In this document: one piece after another, positions 44,192-52,763 of the stretch | Position numbering within the stretch: the first letter of the stretch is position 1 | Layout: each line of letters begins with the position of its first letter | NCBI GenBank assembly: GCA_964444795.1 | Contig: CAYUIQ010000023.1 | Coordinates: 1 to 54,050, forward strand | From: JABMRP01 sp964444795 | GTDB taxonomy: Bacteria; Planctomycetota; Planctomycetia; Pirellulales; Thermoguttaceae | Length of the DNA stretch: 54,050 bases | Direction of reading: 5' to 3' | Notes under the pieces: generated by a model | Told to the model about the DNA's origin: nothing | The model's input: only the letters and a program-made list of their open reading frames with translations | Databases searched by the model: none | Program-made: the position numbers and the translations under genes

Positions 44192-44830
44192 CTACTTCAA
44201 ACCGACCAATTGTTCGGCGAACCGGACGCCGTCGACCGCGGTCTTTCCGTAAAAATCACATCCCGTCTTCTCGCTCAGCAGCGGGCTCGCCGCGGCGCCG
44301 CCGACCATCAGCGACAGGCCGTCGCGCAGGCCGGCTTCGCGGATCGCGTCGACCGTCGCACCAACCGCCGTGTAGCAGGTGGTCAGCAGGACGCTCATGC
44401 CGACGACGTTGGGTTTGTGCTGGGTGATGGCCTCGACGAACTTCGCCGGCGACACGTCGATCCCCAGATCGACGACCTCGAACCCGATCCCCCGCAACAT
44501 CATAATCACGATGTCCTTGCCGATATCGTGAACGTCGTTTTGCACGGCCCCCATCACGGCCGTTGCGACCGGTTCGCCCTGTTGCTGCTTCTCCAGCAAG
44601 GGTTCGAGCTCGGCCATGATCGATTTCATAATCATGCCGCCGAACATCAAGTCGGGCAGGAAGCACTCCTCGGCGGCGAAACGCTCGCCCAAGGTCACCA
44701 TCCCCTGGTTGCATTGGGCCACGATGTCCGTCGGTGCCACGCCGGCGTCGAGTTGTTGCCTGATCGACGCCTTGACGCGATCCTCCTGGCATCCGGCAAG
44801 TGCTGCCGCGAGGCTGTTGTCCTCGGTCAT
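44192..44830 (-). CDS. Corrinoid (cobalamin-binding) methyltransferase protein, MtbC/MtaC-like
   Basis: A 212-residue protein. Residues 1-85 form the helical cap domain, with LPDLMFGGMIMKSIMAELEP. The B12-binding Rossmann domain begins with AVQNDVHDIGKDIV: D99-x-H101-x-x-G104 is the DxHxxG motif in which H101 binds cobalt from below. Then come GMSVLLTT and GGAA, the other cofactor-loop motifs. It carries methyl groups between a substrate methyltransferase and an acceptor such as tetrahydrofolate. Start at 44830 by AAAGGAA upstream and family length. It is in the same operon as the UroD-like protein, a common pairing. Confidence 0.9.
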   Translation of the reverse strand: MTEDNSLAAALAGCQEDRVKASIRQQLDAGVAPTDIVAQCNQGMVTLGERFAAEECFLPDLMFGGMIMKSIMAELEPLLEKQQQGEPVATAVMGAVQNDVHDIGKDIVIMMLRGIGFEVVDLGIDVSPAKFVEAITQHKPNVVGMSVLLTTCYTAVGATVDAIREAGLRDGLSLMVGGAAASPLLSEKTGCDFYGKTAVDGVRFAEQLVGLK

Positions 44831-44901
44831 GGGGGAAATTCCTTTCGGCGGGTTCCGTGCTGAATGGGGCCAGTCTGGGTGGACTTGTACGGCGAATTCG
44901 G

Positions 44902-45072
44902 TCAGAACGAGAGGAGGCAATGCCAAATGTAGACGTACCCCAGCCCGTCGACGTCCTCCCAAACGCGCTTGACCAACTCCGCGTCGCCCTTGATCGGGGG
45001 AAGTTCCTTGAGTTTCTCTTCCCAAGGGATGCAAACACCCGGGGCTCGTTTGGATTGTTCCTGCTCGGCCAT
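44902..45072 (-). CDS. 56-residue protein in the corrinoid operon
   Basis: A small gene between the UroD-like and corrinoid genes on the same strand. It starts ATG at 45072, with GGAG 8 bases upstream, and stops at 44902. The protein begins MAEQEQSKRAPGV, contains CIPWEEKLKELPPIKGD and ends with an aromatic, hydrophobic stretch (VYIWHCLLSF). The gaps are 100 bases to the gene before it and 71 bases to the one after. No family recognised; a small accessory subunit of the methyltransferase module is possible. The two cysteines (14 and 52) are noteworthy. Confidence 0.6.
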   Translation of the reverse strand: MAEQEQSKRAPGVCIPWEEKLKELPPIKGDAELVKRVWEDVDGLGYVYIWHCLLSF

Positions 45073-45140
45073 TCCCGTCACTCCGAATTAGAGAACATGT
45101 AAAGGACGGTCGGTTTCTTGTATCAAATCGGGTGCGTCGC

Positions 45141-45186
45141 CGCCGTCAAAAGACGCCGTCAAAAGACGCCGGTCAATAGACGCCGT
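45141..45186. repeat. 13-bp tandem repeat across the UroD-like stop codon
   Basis: CGCCGTCAAAAGA occurs at 45141-45153 and 45154-45166, then a 14-base variant (CGCCGGTCAATAGA), then CGCCGT. On the coding strand each unit repeats the Gly-Val-Tyr/Phe-stop end of the UroD-like gene, so the gene's 3' end has been duplicated in tandem. Confidence 0.75.
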
Positions 45187-46399
45187 ACGCGCGAGTAAAA
45201 TCGGTCATGGCCTTGAGGTTCTCGGCCCGGGTGTCATCCTGCATGATCGCGCTGGCATCCATGATATATCCGCCGTTGCCGGCCACGCCGTCAATCACCT
45301 TCTTGCAGCACTGCCGCACCTCTTCCGGCGTACCGAAGGCGAGCAGATCATTGGGGATTCCGCCGCTGATGCAGAACTTGTGCCCGACGGCTTCGTGGAC
45401 TTCGAAGATATCGCCCCGGTCGACGTGGTAAATAATACTCTGATCGGGCAGTTCGGCGATATACTTCAAGTTGGGATTCCATTCGCCCTCGGCATAGAAC
45501 AACGTCTGGTGTCCCCGTGCCCAAAGTTCCTCGATAATCTCCCGCAAGGTCGGCCAGTAGAACTTCTCGAACTGGTCCGGTGAGAGGAAGGGAACACACC
45601 CGCGGTGCATCCAGAGGCCGATCGGAACGTTCTTGTCGGGATCGGCGCCGGACAGGGCCACGTGCAACAAATGCGGGGCCATCGCCCGGCAGGCGGCCAG
45701 CACTTTCTCCGGCTGGCGGTACATGTCCATGCACAAGCCTTTGTAACCCCGGAGCTTGTCGGCAATGATGTCGAAGGGCCCTTTGAGAATCCCGGAAATA
45801 GCCGACACCGTGCCCGAATCTCCCCGCAACAGGGCCGCTTGGGTGCCAAACCCCTGGAAGTAGTTCATCATGGCCATGCCGCCCTTGACGAACGACAGGT
45901 TGTTGCGCATCGACGTCGGCTGACCCATGGGGCTCACGTCGTCGGCAACCCGGGGAAGCCACACGTTATAGAGAAACCCGGTCGGGTCCTCGATCAACTG
46001 ATCGTACTCATCCGGCTGCATGTGGGCGTTGTCTTCGGGCGGCTCGACGTACTGGAAGCCCGTGTCCGGGGGGATCTCGATGCCCGGCACGGCGTAGTAC
46101 TTCAGGCTGATCGCCTTGGTCAAACCGGTCCACACGTAGACCATGTTGCCGACCACGGCGTCCCAGTCGAAGTCGGCCGCGCATCTCCGCGCTGCGACAA
46201 AGGCCTTGTCGAAATCGTGGGCCACCTCCTGGGCCGTGAAGCCGCAATACTTGGCCACAAACTCGGCCACAAACGGACGAATGGGGATTTGGTCCGGCTT
46301 TTCGTTCCGCATGGCCGTCACATACCGGGCAAGTCGCGCCTGGTACAGGGCTTCCATGTCGCCGGACTGCTCCGATTGGGTCTGGGTGGCCTCGGCCAT
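45173..46399 (-). CDS. Uroporphyrinogen decarboxylase (UroD)-family methyltransferase-like protein
   Basis: A 408-residue member of the UroD/MtaA superfamily. The C-terminal third has the family layout: TLFYAEGEWNPNLKYIAELP, then the strand IIYHVDRGD, the ISGGIPNDLLAFGTPEEVRQ loop and ends with GGYIMDAS and FTRAYGVY. It lacks the zinc ligands His-x-Cys and Cys of MtaA/MtbA (AEGEW and MDAS at the usual positions), so it is not a classic zinc corrinoid methyltransferase. Being with a corrinoid protein, it probably handles methyl transfer or a demethylation reaction with an unknown substrate. True uroporphyrinogen decarboxylation in haem synthesis is unlikely. The start ATG has no close alternative. 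Confidence 0.82.
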   Translation of the reverse strand: MAEATQTQSEQSGDMEALYQARLARYVTAMRNEKPDQIPIRPFVAEFVAKYCGFTAQEVAHDFDKAFVAARRCAADFDWDAVVGNMVYVWTGLTKAISLKYYAVPGIEIPPDTGFQYVEPPEDNAHMQPDEYDQLIEDPTGFLYNVWLPRVADDVSPMGQPTSMRNNLSFVKGGMAMMNYFQGFGTQAALLRGDSGTVSAISGILKGPFDIIADKLRGYKGLCMDMYRQPEKVLAACRAMAPHLLHVALSGADPDKNVPIGLWMHRGCVPFLSPDQFEKFYWPTLREIIEELWARGHQTLFYAEGEWNPNLKYIAELPDQSIIYHVDRGDIFEVHEAVGHKFCISGGIPNDLLAFGTPEEVRQCCKKVIDGVAGNGGYIMDASAIMQDDTRAENLKAMTDFTRAYGVY

Positions 46400-46564
46400 G
46401 ATGCGGGGACCTCGACTGTGATGATCTGGCGGGGGTAGGACAATCAGTCCGCAATAGGGGGAACACTACCGGTCGCGGGCAAGTTGTCACAGTATCCCAA
46501 AGGTGCCGTTCCGTGTCAATTCAATGTTACAACCTGCCCCATCCGGCTCGCCCGGCGCCGCTGC

Positions 46565-47278
46565 CTACCGGACGACGGTTTGACGGCGCGAAATCGCCGA
46601 TGCGGTCTCCTTGGGCTGGTCGATTCGGACGGTGTCTCCGCCGGTCGCGACCGAGGCGGGCCGCTTGCGACGTTCGTCCGTCATAGTTGGCACGGCGGTA
46701 GGCACGGCAAGGCCGGCGGCCCGCATGAACGACACCAACAGGGGGTATCCAAGTTCTGTCAAGATCGACTCAGGATGAAACTGCAGCCCGACTACGGGCA
46801 GCCATCGGTGACGCAACGCCATCACCGTGCCATCGGTCAGTCGAGCCGACACCTCAAGGCACTTCGGTAGCGAGCCCTCATCAACCACTAGTGAGTGGTA
46901 ACGACACGCCTCAATAGAGTTACCTAGGCCGGCAAAAATCCCTCGCCCATCGTGGAGGATACGCGAAGTCCGCCCGTGGACCGGCTCCCGGGCGCGGACA
47001 ATTCGCCCGCCCAACGCCGCGGCAATGGTCTGATGTCCCAGGCAAACGCCGAGGATCGGCAGCTCCTTATGCAGATCGCGCACCAAGGGCATCGAGACAC
47101 CGGCCTGCCGGGGCGTACAGGGACCGGGGGAGAGAACCAGTGCGTCGGGCCGCATTGCGCGAACGGCGGCCGTGTCGATCGCCGTATTGCGAACCACGTG
47201 GGTCTCTTGCCCCAGCCGCTGGAAATATCGGGCCAGATTGAAGACGAAACTATCGTAGTTGTCGATCAAGAGAATCAA
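46565..47278 (-). CDS. Anthranilate/aminodeoxychorismate synthase glutamine amidotransferase subunit
   Basis: A 237-residue class I amidotransferase: LLIDNYDSFVFNLARY at the start, LSPGPCTPRQAG, the nucleophile C79 in LGVCLGHQ, the PVHGRTS loop and FHPES with H168 and E170 completing the triad. It releases ammonia from glutamine for the TrpE or PabB partner, in tryptophan or folate synthesis. No partner gene is nearby, so TrpG and PabA cannot be told apart; many bacteria use one protein for both. The last 45 residues beyond the domain are a hydrophilic extension of no known function. The gene is 68 bases downstream of the transporter gene. Confidence 0.9.
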   Translation of the reverse strand: MILLIDNYDSFVFNLARYFQRLGQETHVVRNTAIDTAAVRAMRPDALVLSPGPCTPRQAGVSMPLVRDLHKELPILGVCLGHQTIAAALGGRIVRAREPVHGRTSRILHDGRGIFAGLGNSIEACRYHSLVVDEGSLPKCLEVSARLTDGTVMALRHRWLPVVGLQFHPESILTELGYPLLVSFMRAAGLAVPTAVPTMTDERRKRPASVATGGDTVRIDQPKETASAISRRQTVVR

Positions 47279-47346
47279 GCGGAGGCCTCAGGGAAGGGAG
47301 GAACACGGGGACGATTAAACGATTGTCGACCGTTTTCGCCGGCCTG

Positions 47347-48192
47347 TCAATCGTCGCCGCGGCTCGGTTCGCCGCGGGTCGACGCGGCCAGAACGGCGCC
47401 GATCATCAGTACGGCACCAACGATCTGTATCGGGCCGAGCCAATCGCCCGCCAGCAGGAATCCGAAGAACGCCCCGAAGGCGGGCTCGGTTGCGATAATC
47501 AACGCCGTGCGTGCCGCGGAGAGCCGCTGCTGGACGAACGTTTGCACGTAGAATGCACCGGCGGTGGCCAGTACGCCGGTGATCGCCAGAGCAATCCAGA
47601 CGTCGGTCGTCGGCCATGCCACCACGTCAACGGCCGGCCATACCCCAAAGAAGATCACGGCCGCAACGCCCACTTGCACCAGCGCCAAGGCGCCCGCGTC
47701 GTGTTCTTTCGCGTAGCGGTCGAGCAGGGCGATATGCAGACCGAAACAAGCTGCCGCGCCGAGCGTGAGCAGGTCACCCCGATTCCAGCCGTCGCGGCCG
47801 AGAAGAACGAGCCCCGCCAGACTGACGCCGATCGCGATCCAGTACGGCCATCCGGTGCGCACGCCGAACAGCGCCCAGTTGATCAACGGAGCCAGCACCA
47901 TACACAACCCGGTGATCAGCGCGCAGTTGGTGGGCGTCGTGAAATACAAGCCGAACGTCTGGAACAGATAAGCGGCGGCCAACACTGCGCCGATGAGACT
48001 GCCCGTGCGGATCGACCGCAGTCCAACGCGGCGGAAGGCAACCGGGCTCATCACGGCGGCACCGACGGCAAAACGCACGGCCAGAAAGGCGACCACGCCG
48101 TACGCCGTGATCGCGTCCTTCACGACAACGAAAGTCCACCCCCAGACAGCAATCACGGCGATCAGCATCACGGTCGGCAGCAGGTGATTCAT
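47347..48192 (-). CDS. EamA-family (DMT superfamily) transporter
   Basis: A 281-residue integral membrane protein with ten hydrophobic helices in two EamA domains: the first begins VMLIAVIAVWGWTFVVVKDA, the second repeats the pattern from about residue 150 with ATEPAFGAFFGFLLAGDWLG near the end. The family exports small metabolites such as amino acids or purine ribonucleosides. The start codon overlaps the HD-protein stop by 4 bases (ATGA), showing translational coupling. Specific substrate unknown. Confidence 0.86.
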   Translation of the reverse strand: MNHLLPTVMLIAVIAVWGWTFVVVKDAITAYGVVAFLAVRFAVGAAVMSPVAFRRVGLRSIRTGSLIGAVLAAAYLFQTFGLYFTTPTNCALITGLCMVLAPLINWALFGVRTGWPYWIAIGVSLAGLVLLGRDGWNRGDLLTLGAAACFGLHIALLDRYAKEHDAGALALVQVGVAAVIFFGVWPAVDVVAWPTTDVWIALAITGVLATAGAFYVQTFVQQRLSAARTALIIATEPAFGAFFGFLLAGDWLGPIQIVGAVLMIGAVLAASTRGEPSRGDD

Positions 48193-48767
48193 GAGGCGGA
48201 CCGCCCGCCGATATCGAGTTCCTCGGCCGCCGACCGCAATGCGTCGATCACGAACTGGATGTGCTCGGCCGGATCGGTTTGAAGCAGTTCGATGCCCTGG
48301 CGGATCAACTCGCGGTCGACTTTCGCGGCGAACGATTTGTCCTTGAGTTTCTTCTTCACGCTTTTGGGCCCGAGCGAATCGATTCCGTCGGGCCGAACCA
48401 GACAGCAGGCCATGACGAATCCGGTCAACTCGTCGCAGGCCAGCAAGGCGCGGTCCATCGGGCTTTTCGGCCGGATGTTCCATTTCGTATTATGCACGGC
48501 AACGGCATGGGCGATTTCCACCTCGCCCCGTTCTTCCAGCCAGTCGACGATCCGCCGGGGATGTTCCTCGGGCCATCGCTGGTAGTCGGCGTCGTGCAGC
48601 AGGCCGGTCATCGCCCAGGTCGGCGCGTCCGCCTCGTCGCCGCCGTATTTCTCCGCCGCCTTTTCCATGACAATCTCGACGGAGCGGGCGTGCTTCAGCA
48701 GCGAGGGATGATCCGTCCAGGCTTGAAGCTGCTCCAATGCTTGTTCGCGGGTTAGTCGGGTTGGCAT
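48189..48767 (-). CDS. HD-domain phosphohydrolase-like protein
   Basis: A 192-residue protein of the HD family. Metal ligands are visible: H26 in KHARSVE, the HD pair at 58-59 in LLHDADYQRW, a further His in IAHAVAVHN and Asp in LACDELTGF. The family hydrolyses phosphate esters, such as nucleotides. It overlaps the transporter start by 4 bases. No signal peptide or membrane segment. The ATG at 48767 has no in-frame competitor nearby; upstream is the 576-base spacer shared with the lactate permease. Confidence 0.82.
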   Translation of the reverse strand: MPTRLTREQALEQLQAWTDHPSLLKHARSVEIVMEKAAEKYGGDEADAPTWAMTGLLHDADYQRWPEEHPRRIVDWLEERGEVEIAHAVAVHNTKWNIRPKSPMDRALLACDELTGFVMACCLVRPDGIDSLGPKSVKKKLKDKSFAAKVDRELIRQGIELLQTDPAEHIQFVIDALRSAAEELDIGGRSAS

Positions 48768-49343
48768 GGGGTCTTGGCGACGTGGAGGACAGGGGTGTTT
48801 AACCTGGTCTATCGTGTTCGGCCAGCCACGCGGCGTGTAAGGTCCTCAACGCCGGACGGTCTTTTTTGCGGAAGGCTACCCATAGTCTTCCGCACCGTTT
48901 CCCGTGTGTCAACCCGGCTGTTGAATCACTTCAACAAGCGATTTTTTGGCATGTGCGGCAGACAATTGTCCTCTTAGCAAGCCGGTGGCCGCTCGTCAAG
49001 CGTCTCGAAGGCGAGAATTTCCAGGCGGCAAAAAAGTTTCATATTCTTTTGCCTCGGCGCTTGACATCCGGATCGAATTCCGTCATTTTCATAGTGTCGC
49101 GTCGCTTGCAAGGGTACTCATCCGAATCACCAGAAGCGACATGCACCTCTTGGTCGAGGCAGGACACTCGACCGGCCCGAGCCGATTGGGCTTGAGTGAA
49201 GCGTGGGCAGGGACGTTGTGGCAGAGGCGGGACAACAAGTCATCTCAAACGGTGCGAAGGTCGAGGGGGTGTTGCGCGCCGATCCGCGCGCCTCTCGACC
49301 GCACTGCGCCGCATAACGGAATCAATGGAGTGTTAAAAAAGGC
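48768..49343. other. Divergent spacer between the HD gene and the lactate permease gene
   Basis: No gene seen. TTGACA occurs at 49061-49066 but lacks a well-spaced -10. A perfect palindrome at 49335-49358 is the only ordered element. Confidence 0.5.
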
Positions 49344-49358
49344 ATGGATGCCTTTTTT
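49335..49358. promoter_or_regulatory. Perfect palindrome at the lactate permease start, possible operator
   Basis: AAAAAAGGCAT and ATGCCTTTTTT (11-bp arms, 2-base spacer) straddle the first ATG at 49344. It could be an operator or an mRNA hairpin hiding the start. If so, translation may begin at 49380. Confidence 0.45.
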
Positions 49359-51059
49359 CCTCTCGCACGGCGGCGTCGCATGGCTTCTATTGTCGCAATC
49401 GCTCCGCTGGCCGTCGTTTTCCTGCTACTGGTGTTTCGCCAGTGGCCGGCCAAGCACACGATGCCTTTGGCGCTCTTGCTGACCGCGGCGCTGGCCTACG
49501 GGTATTGGGGCGTCGATCTGGCGCACATCGGCGCCGCGTCCGTTCAAGGACTGGTAATCTCGGGCGAACTGCTCTACATCATCTGGGGCGCTCTGCTGCT
49601 GTTTTTCGTATTGAAACATTCCGGCGCGGTGGGCGCCATTCGCGACGGTTTTCGCAATGTTTCGCCCGATCGGCGGGTTCAGGCAATCATCGTGGCCTGG
49701 ACGTTTGGGGCGTTTATCGAGGGGGCCGCCGGGTTCGGCACTCCGGCGGCCGTGGCCGGCCCGCTGTTGGTAATCCTCGGCTTTCCACCCATGGCCGCCG
49801 TGGTTGCCGCGCTCGTGATCCAGAGCACACCCGTTTCGTTCGGGGCCGTGGGGACACCCATTCTGGTTGGTGTGCGGCGAGGCCTGGAGGGACACGTCGA
49901 CGGGTTTCTCGCACAAGGCGGCGCGCCGGAGAGCTTCGACCAACTGCTGTTGATGGTCACTGCCCGGGTGGCCGTCGTGCATGCGATGGTCGGGGTGGTC
50001 ATCCCGTTGCTGATGGTCTGCGTGCTGACGCGATTTTTCGGCGCGCGGCGATCGTGGCGCGAGGGACTGGGGGTTTGGAAATTCGCCATTTTCGCGGGGC
50101 TCGCCTTTACCGTGCCGTATGCCCTGCTGGGAGTATTCGTGGGGCCGGAGTTTCCGTCGTTGGTCGGCGGACTAGTCGCCATGGCGCTGACGGTCGGCTG
50201 CGTCAAGCTCGGTTGGTTCCAGCCGGAACAGCCCTGGGATTTTCCGCCCCAGGACGCCTGGGATCCGCAATGGCGCGGGAGCGTACCGGCACAGACGGAC
50301 ACGAGATCGCCCCCGGCGGTGTCTCTGTGGTTAGCCTGGACGCCCTATGTTCTGGTGGGGGCGTTGCTGGTCGTGACACGGCTCCAAGGCGACATCTGGA
50401 CGTTCATCACCAGTGCGAAGATCGGATGTGCCGGCCTGTTCGGCACCGAGATCTCGGCCGAGTCGGCGCCGCTGAAATTGCCCGGCACGGTTTTCCTGAT
50501 CGTGGTGGCGTTTTGTGTGCCCTTGTATCGAATGCGTGCCGATCGATGGGCCGCCGCTTTCGCCGAATCGGGCCGCGCGCTTTGGGGGGCCGCCGCGGCC
50601 ATCGTGTTCGCTGTGCCCATGGTGCGGATCTTCATCGAGTCGGGGGTCAACGACACCCATCTGGCCAGCATGCCCGAGGAATTGGCCTCCGGTGTGTCGC
50701 AACTCGTCGGTCGTGGCTGGCCGGCCGTCAGTGCGGCGATCGGCGCCTTGGGCGCTTTTGTCGCCGGTAGCAACACGGTCAGCAACATGATGTTCTCGCT
50801 GTTCCAGTTCGAAACGGCGAGGAAAATCCCCCTGGAGGGCTTGGGGCCGCTGTTGGTGGTCGCCCTGCAGGCGGTCGGCGGGGCGGCGGGCAACATGATC
50901 TGCGTACACAACGTCGTGGCCGCTTCGGCCACCGTCGGCCTGCACGGCAAGGAGGGAGCCCTGATCCGCAAAACGCTGATCCCCACGGTCTATTACCTGG
51001 TCGCCGCCGGACTGGTCGGCTGCCTCGTGCTGCTGGCGTTTCCGGCATGGAACGGGTAG
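49344..51059 (+). CDS. L-lactate permease (LldP family)
   Basis: A 571-residue polytopic membrane protein with about 13 hydrophobic helices. It has AFIEGAAGFGTPAAVAGPLL and VIQSTPVSFGAVGTPILVG, the hallmark loops of LldP-type permeases, and AFVAGSNTVSNMMFSLFQF near the end. The family imports lactate or glycolate with protons. The N-terminus is short and basic (ARRRR) relative to E. coli LldP. GGAG lies 13 bases upstream of ATG 49344; the next in-frame ATG at 49380 has no ribosome-binding site. No lactate dehydrogenase gene is nearby. Confidence 0.9.
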   Translation: MDAFFPLARRRRMASIVAIAPLAVVFLLLVFRQWPAKHTMPLALLLTAALAYGYWGVDLAHIGAASVQGLVISGELLYIIWGALLLFFVLKHSGAVGAIRDGFRNVSPDRRVQAIIVAWTFGAFIEGAAGFGTPAAVAGPLLVILGFPPMAAVVAALVIQSTPVSFGAVGTPILVGVRRGLEGHVDGFLAQGGAPESFDQLLLMVTARVAVVHAMVGVVIPLLMVCVLTRFFGARRSWREGLGVWKFAIFAGLAFTVPYALLGVFVGPEFPSLVGGLVAMALTVGCVKLGWFQPEQPWDFPPQDAWDPQWRGSVPAQTDTRSPPAVSLWLAWTPYVLVGALLVVTRLQGDIWTFITSAKIGCAGLFGTEISAESAPLKLPGTVFLIVVAFCVPLYRMRADRWAAAFAESGRALWGAAAAIVFAVPMVRIFIESGVNDTHLASMPEELASGVSQLVGRGWPAVSAAIGALGAFVAGSNTVSNMMFSLFQFETARKIPLEGLGPLLVVALQAVGGAAGNMICVHNVVAASATVGLHGKEGALIRKTLIPTVYYLVAAGLVGCLVLLAFPAWNG

Positions 51060-51102
51060 AATCCCGCTGGGCAAATCAGATCACCCGCCAGGAGAAGCCG
51101 CT

Positions 51103-52725
51103 ATGCGCCGGTACACATTTCGATTGATCGCAGTCCTGTCGTGCATCGCGGGTCTGTCCGTCATGCATCGCGCGGCCGCGGAAGCCCCGCCGAAGAAAAA
51201 ACCCGCCCAGACAAAGCGGATCGGCCAGACGCAACACCAGCAGATCGTCGACGGCAACCCACAGAAGGCGGTGGAATTGTGCCGCCGGTATCTTGAGATC
51301 GATCCCGGCAATCTCGAATCGATGTACAACCTGGCGCTGGCCCACGGCCGGTTGGGCAGCCGCGAGGAAGCCGCCGCCTTCATGCAACGGGCGATCGACG
51401 CCGGGCTGCCGCCAGGGCGGTTTCTTGTCGGGCCGCGAGATCTGGTCGCCCCGTTGGCGAAGACTCCCCCGTTTCGGCGTCTGGCCGACGAACATCGCGA
51501 CAAGCTGCTCCACGGCCCGATGCTCGGTTGCGTGACCGACCAGGGAGCAAAGTTCTGGGTGCGCACGCTGGCCGAAGTGCCGATCACGGTCGTCGTGAGC
51601 ACGTCGGCCGAACGGACCGCGCCGATTCGTTCCGCCGAAGTTTCCACCCGGCGCGCACACGATTTCACCGCCGTCGCATCGATCGACGGTCTGCAAGCCG
51701 ATACGCGTTACACCTACGACGTACTGCTGTCGGGCAAATCAACCCTCGGTCCCGATTTGCCGAGTTTCCGCACACTGCCGCCGTCCGGCAAGCCGGCCCG
51801 TTTTGAAGTGGGCTTCGGCGGTGGTGCCGGCTATACCCCCCAGCATGAGCGGATGTGGAACACGATCGCCGCGCACAAGCTGCCGGCGTTTCTTTTCCTG
51901 GGCGACAACGTCTACATCGACAACCCGACCCGACCCGACATGCAGCACTACACGTACTACCGCCGCCAGTCGCGGCCGGAATACCGGCGATTCGTTGCCG
52001 GAACGTCGATTGCGGCCATCTGGGACGATCACGACTTCTGCACCAACGACAAGTGGGGCGGCCCGGCGATCGACGACCCCCCATGGAAGATCCCCGTCTG
52101 GAACGTCTTCCGCAACAACTGGAACAACCCGGCCTACGCCGGTGATCGCGAAGAGGAGCCCGGTTGCTGGTTCCGCACGTCGATCGGCGACGTCGATTTC
52201 TTCATGCTCGACGGCCGGTACTATCGCACCAGCCCGAAAGTCGACGCGCCCAGTATGCTTGGCCCCGTGCAGAAGGCCTGGCTGATGGCGGAACTCAAGA
52301 AGTCGCGGGCGACGTTCAAGGTACTCGCCTCGCCGGTCCCCTGGGTTTTGGGGGCCAAGGGCAACAGCCTGGATACCTGGCGTGGATTTGAAACCGAGCG
52401 GGAAGAAATCTTCGGCTTCCTGGAGAAAAACCGCATCGACGGTGTGTTTCTTATCACGGCCGACCGCCACCGTTCGGACGTCTGGCGAATCGATCGCCCC
52501 GACGGCTATCCGCTTTACGAATTCGAGAGTTCCCGACTAACCAACGTTCACACCCACCCCGCGCAGCCGGGCTCGCTATTCAGTTACAACGCGAAATGCT
52601 CGTTCGGCGTTCTGGCGTTCGATACGACCAAAGCGGACCCCGAGGTGCGCTACCGGATCTACAACATCGACGACGAGTTGATGCACACGCAAGCGGTACG
52701 CCGAAGCGAGATTTCGCATCAGTGA
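51103..52725 (+). CDS. PhoD-like alkaline phosphatase with N-terminal TPR segment
   Basis: A 540-residue exported protein with a signal peptide (LIAVLSCIAGLSVMHRAAA). A TPR-like pair follows (about 45-105, VELCRRYLEIDPGNLESMYN). An Ig/fibronectin-like section (about 140-230, KFWVRTLAEVPITVVVSTSA) precedes the metallophosphoesterase domain with GDNVY (267-271), WDDHDF (307-312) and ADRHRSD. These are the metal-binding motifs of PhoD, which cleaves phosphodiesters and phosphomonoesters with Ca/Fe cofactors outside the cytoplasm. The TPR section is uncommon in PhoD. CAGGAG 8 bases upstream supports the start. It follows lldP by 43 bases and could be co-transcribed. Confidence 0.85.
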   Translation: MRRYTFRLIAVLSCIAGLSVMHRAAAEAPPKKKPAQTKRIGQTQHQQIVDGNPQKAVELCRRYLEIDPGNLESMYNLALAHGRLGSREEAAAFMQRAIDAGLPPGRFLVGPRDLVAPLAKTPPFRRLADEHRDKLLHGPMLGCVTDQGAKFWVRTLAEVPITVVVSTSAERTAPIRSAEVSTRRAHDFTAVASIDGLQADTRYTYDVLLSGKSTLGPDLPSFRTLPPSGKPARFEVGFGGGAGYTPQHERMWNTIAAHKLPAFLFLGDNVYIDNPTRPDMQHYTYYRRQSRPEYRRFVAGTSIAAIWDDHDFCTNDKWGGPAIDDPPWKIPVWNVFRNNWNNPAYAGDREEEPGCWFRTSIGDVDFFMLDGRYYRTSPKVDAPSMLGPVQKAWLMAELKKSRATFKVLASPVPWVLGAKGNSLDTWRGFETEREEIFGFLEKNRIDGVFLITADRHRSDVWRIDRPDGYPLYEFESSRLTNVHTHPAQPGSLFSYNAKCSFGVLAFDTTKADPEVRYRIYNIDDELMHTQAVRRSEISHQ

Positions 52726-52763
52726 GCGGCCGCTGTGGAATATCAGGCTTTGTCCGAAAACCC

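Noticed and set aside
46400..46564. Possible cobalamin riboswitch before the UroD-like/corrinoid operon
   Set aside because: No B12-box-like sequence or matching fold was recognised in the short leader.
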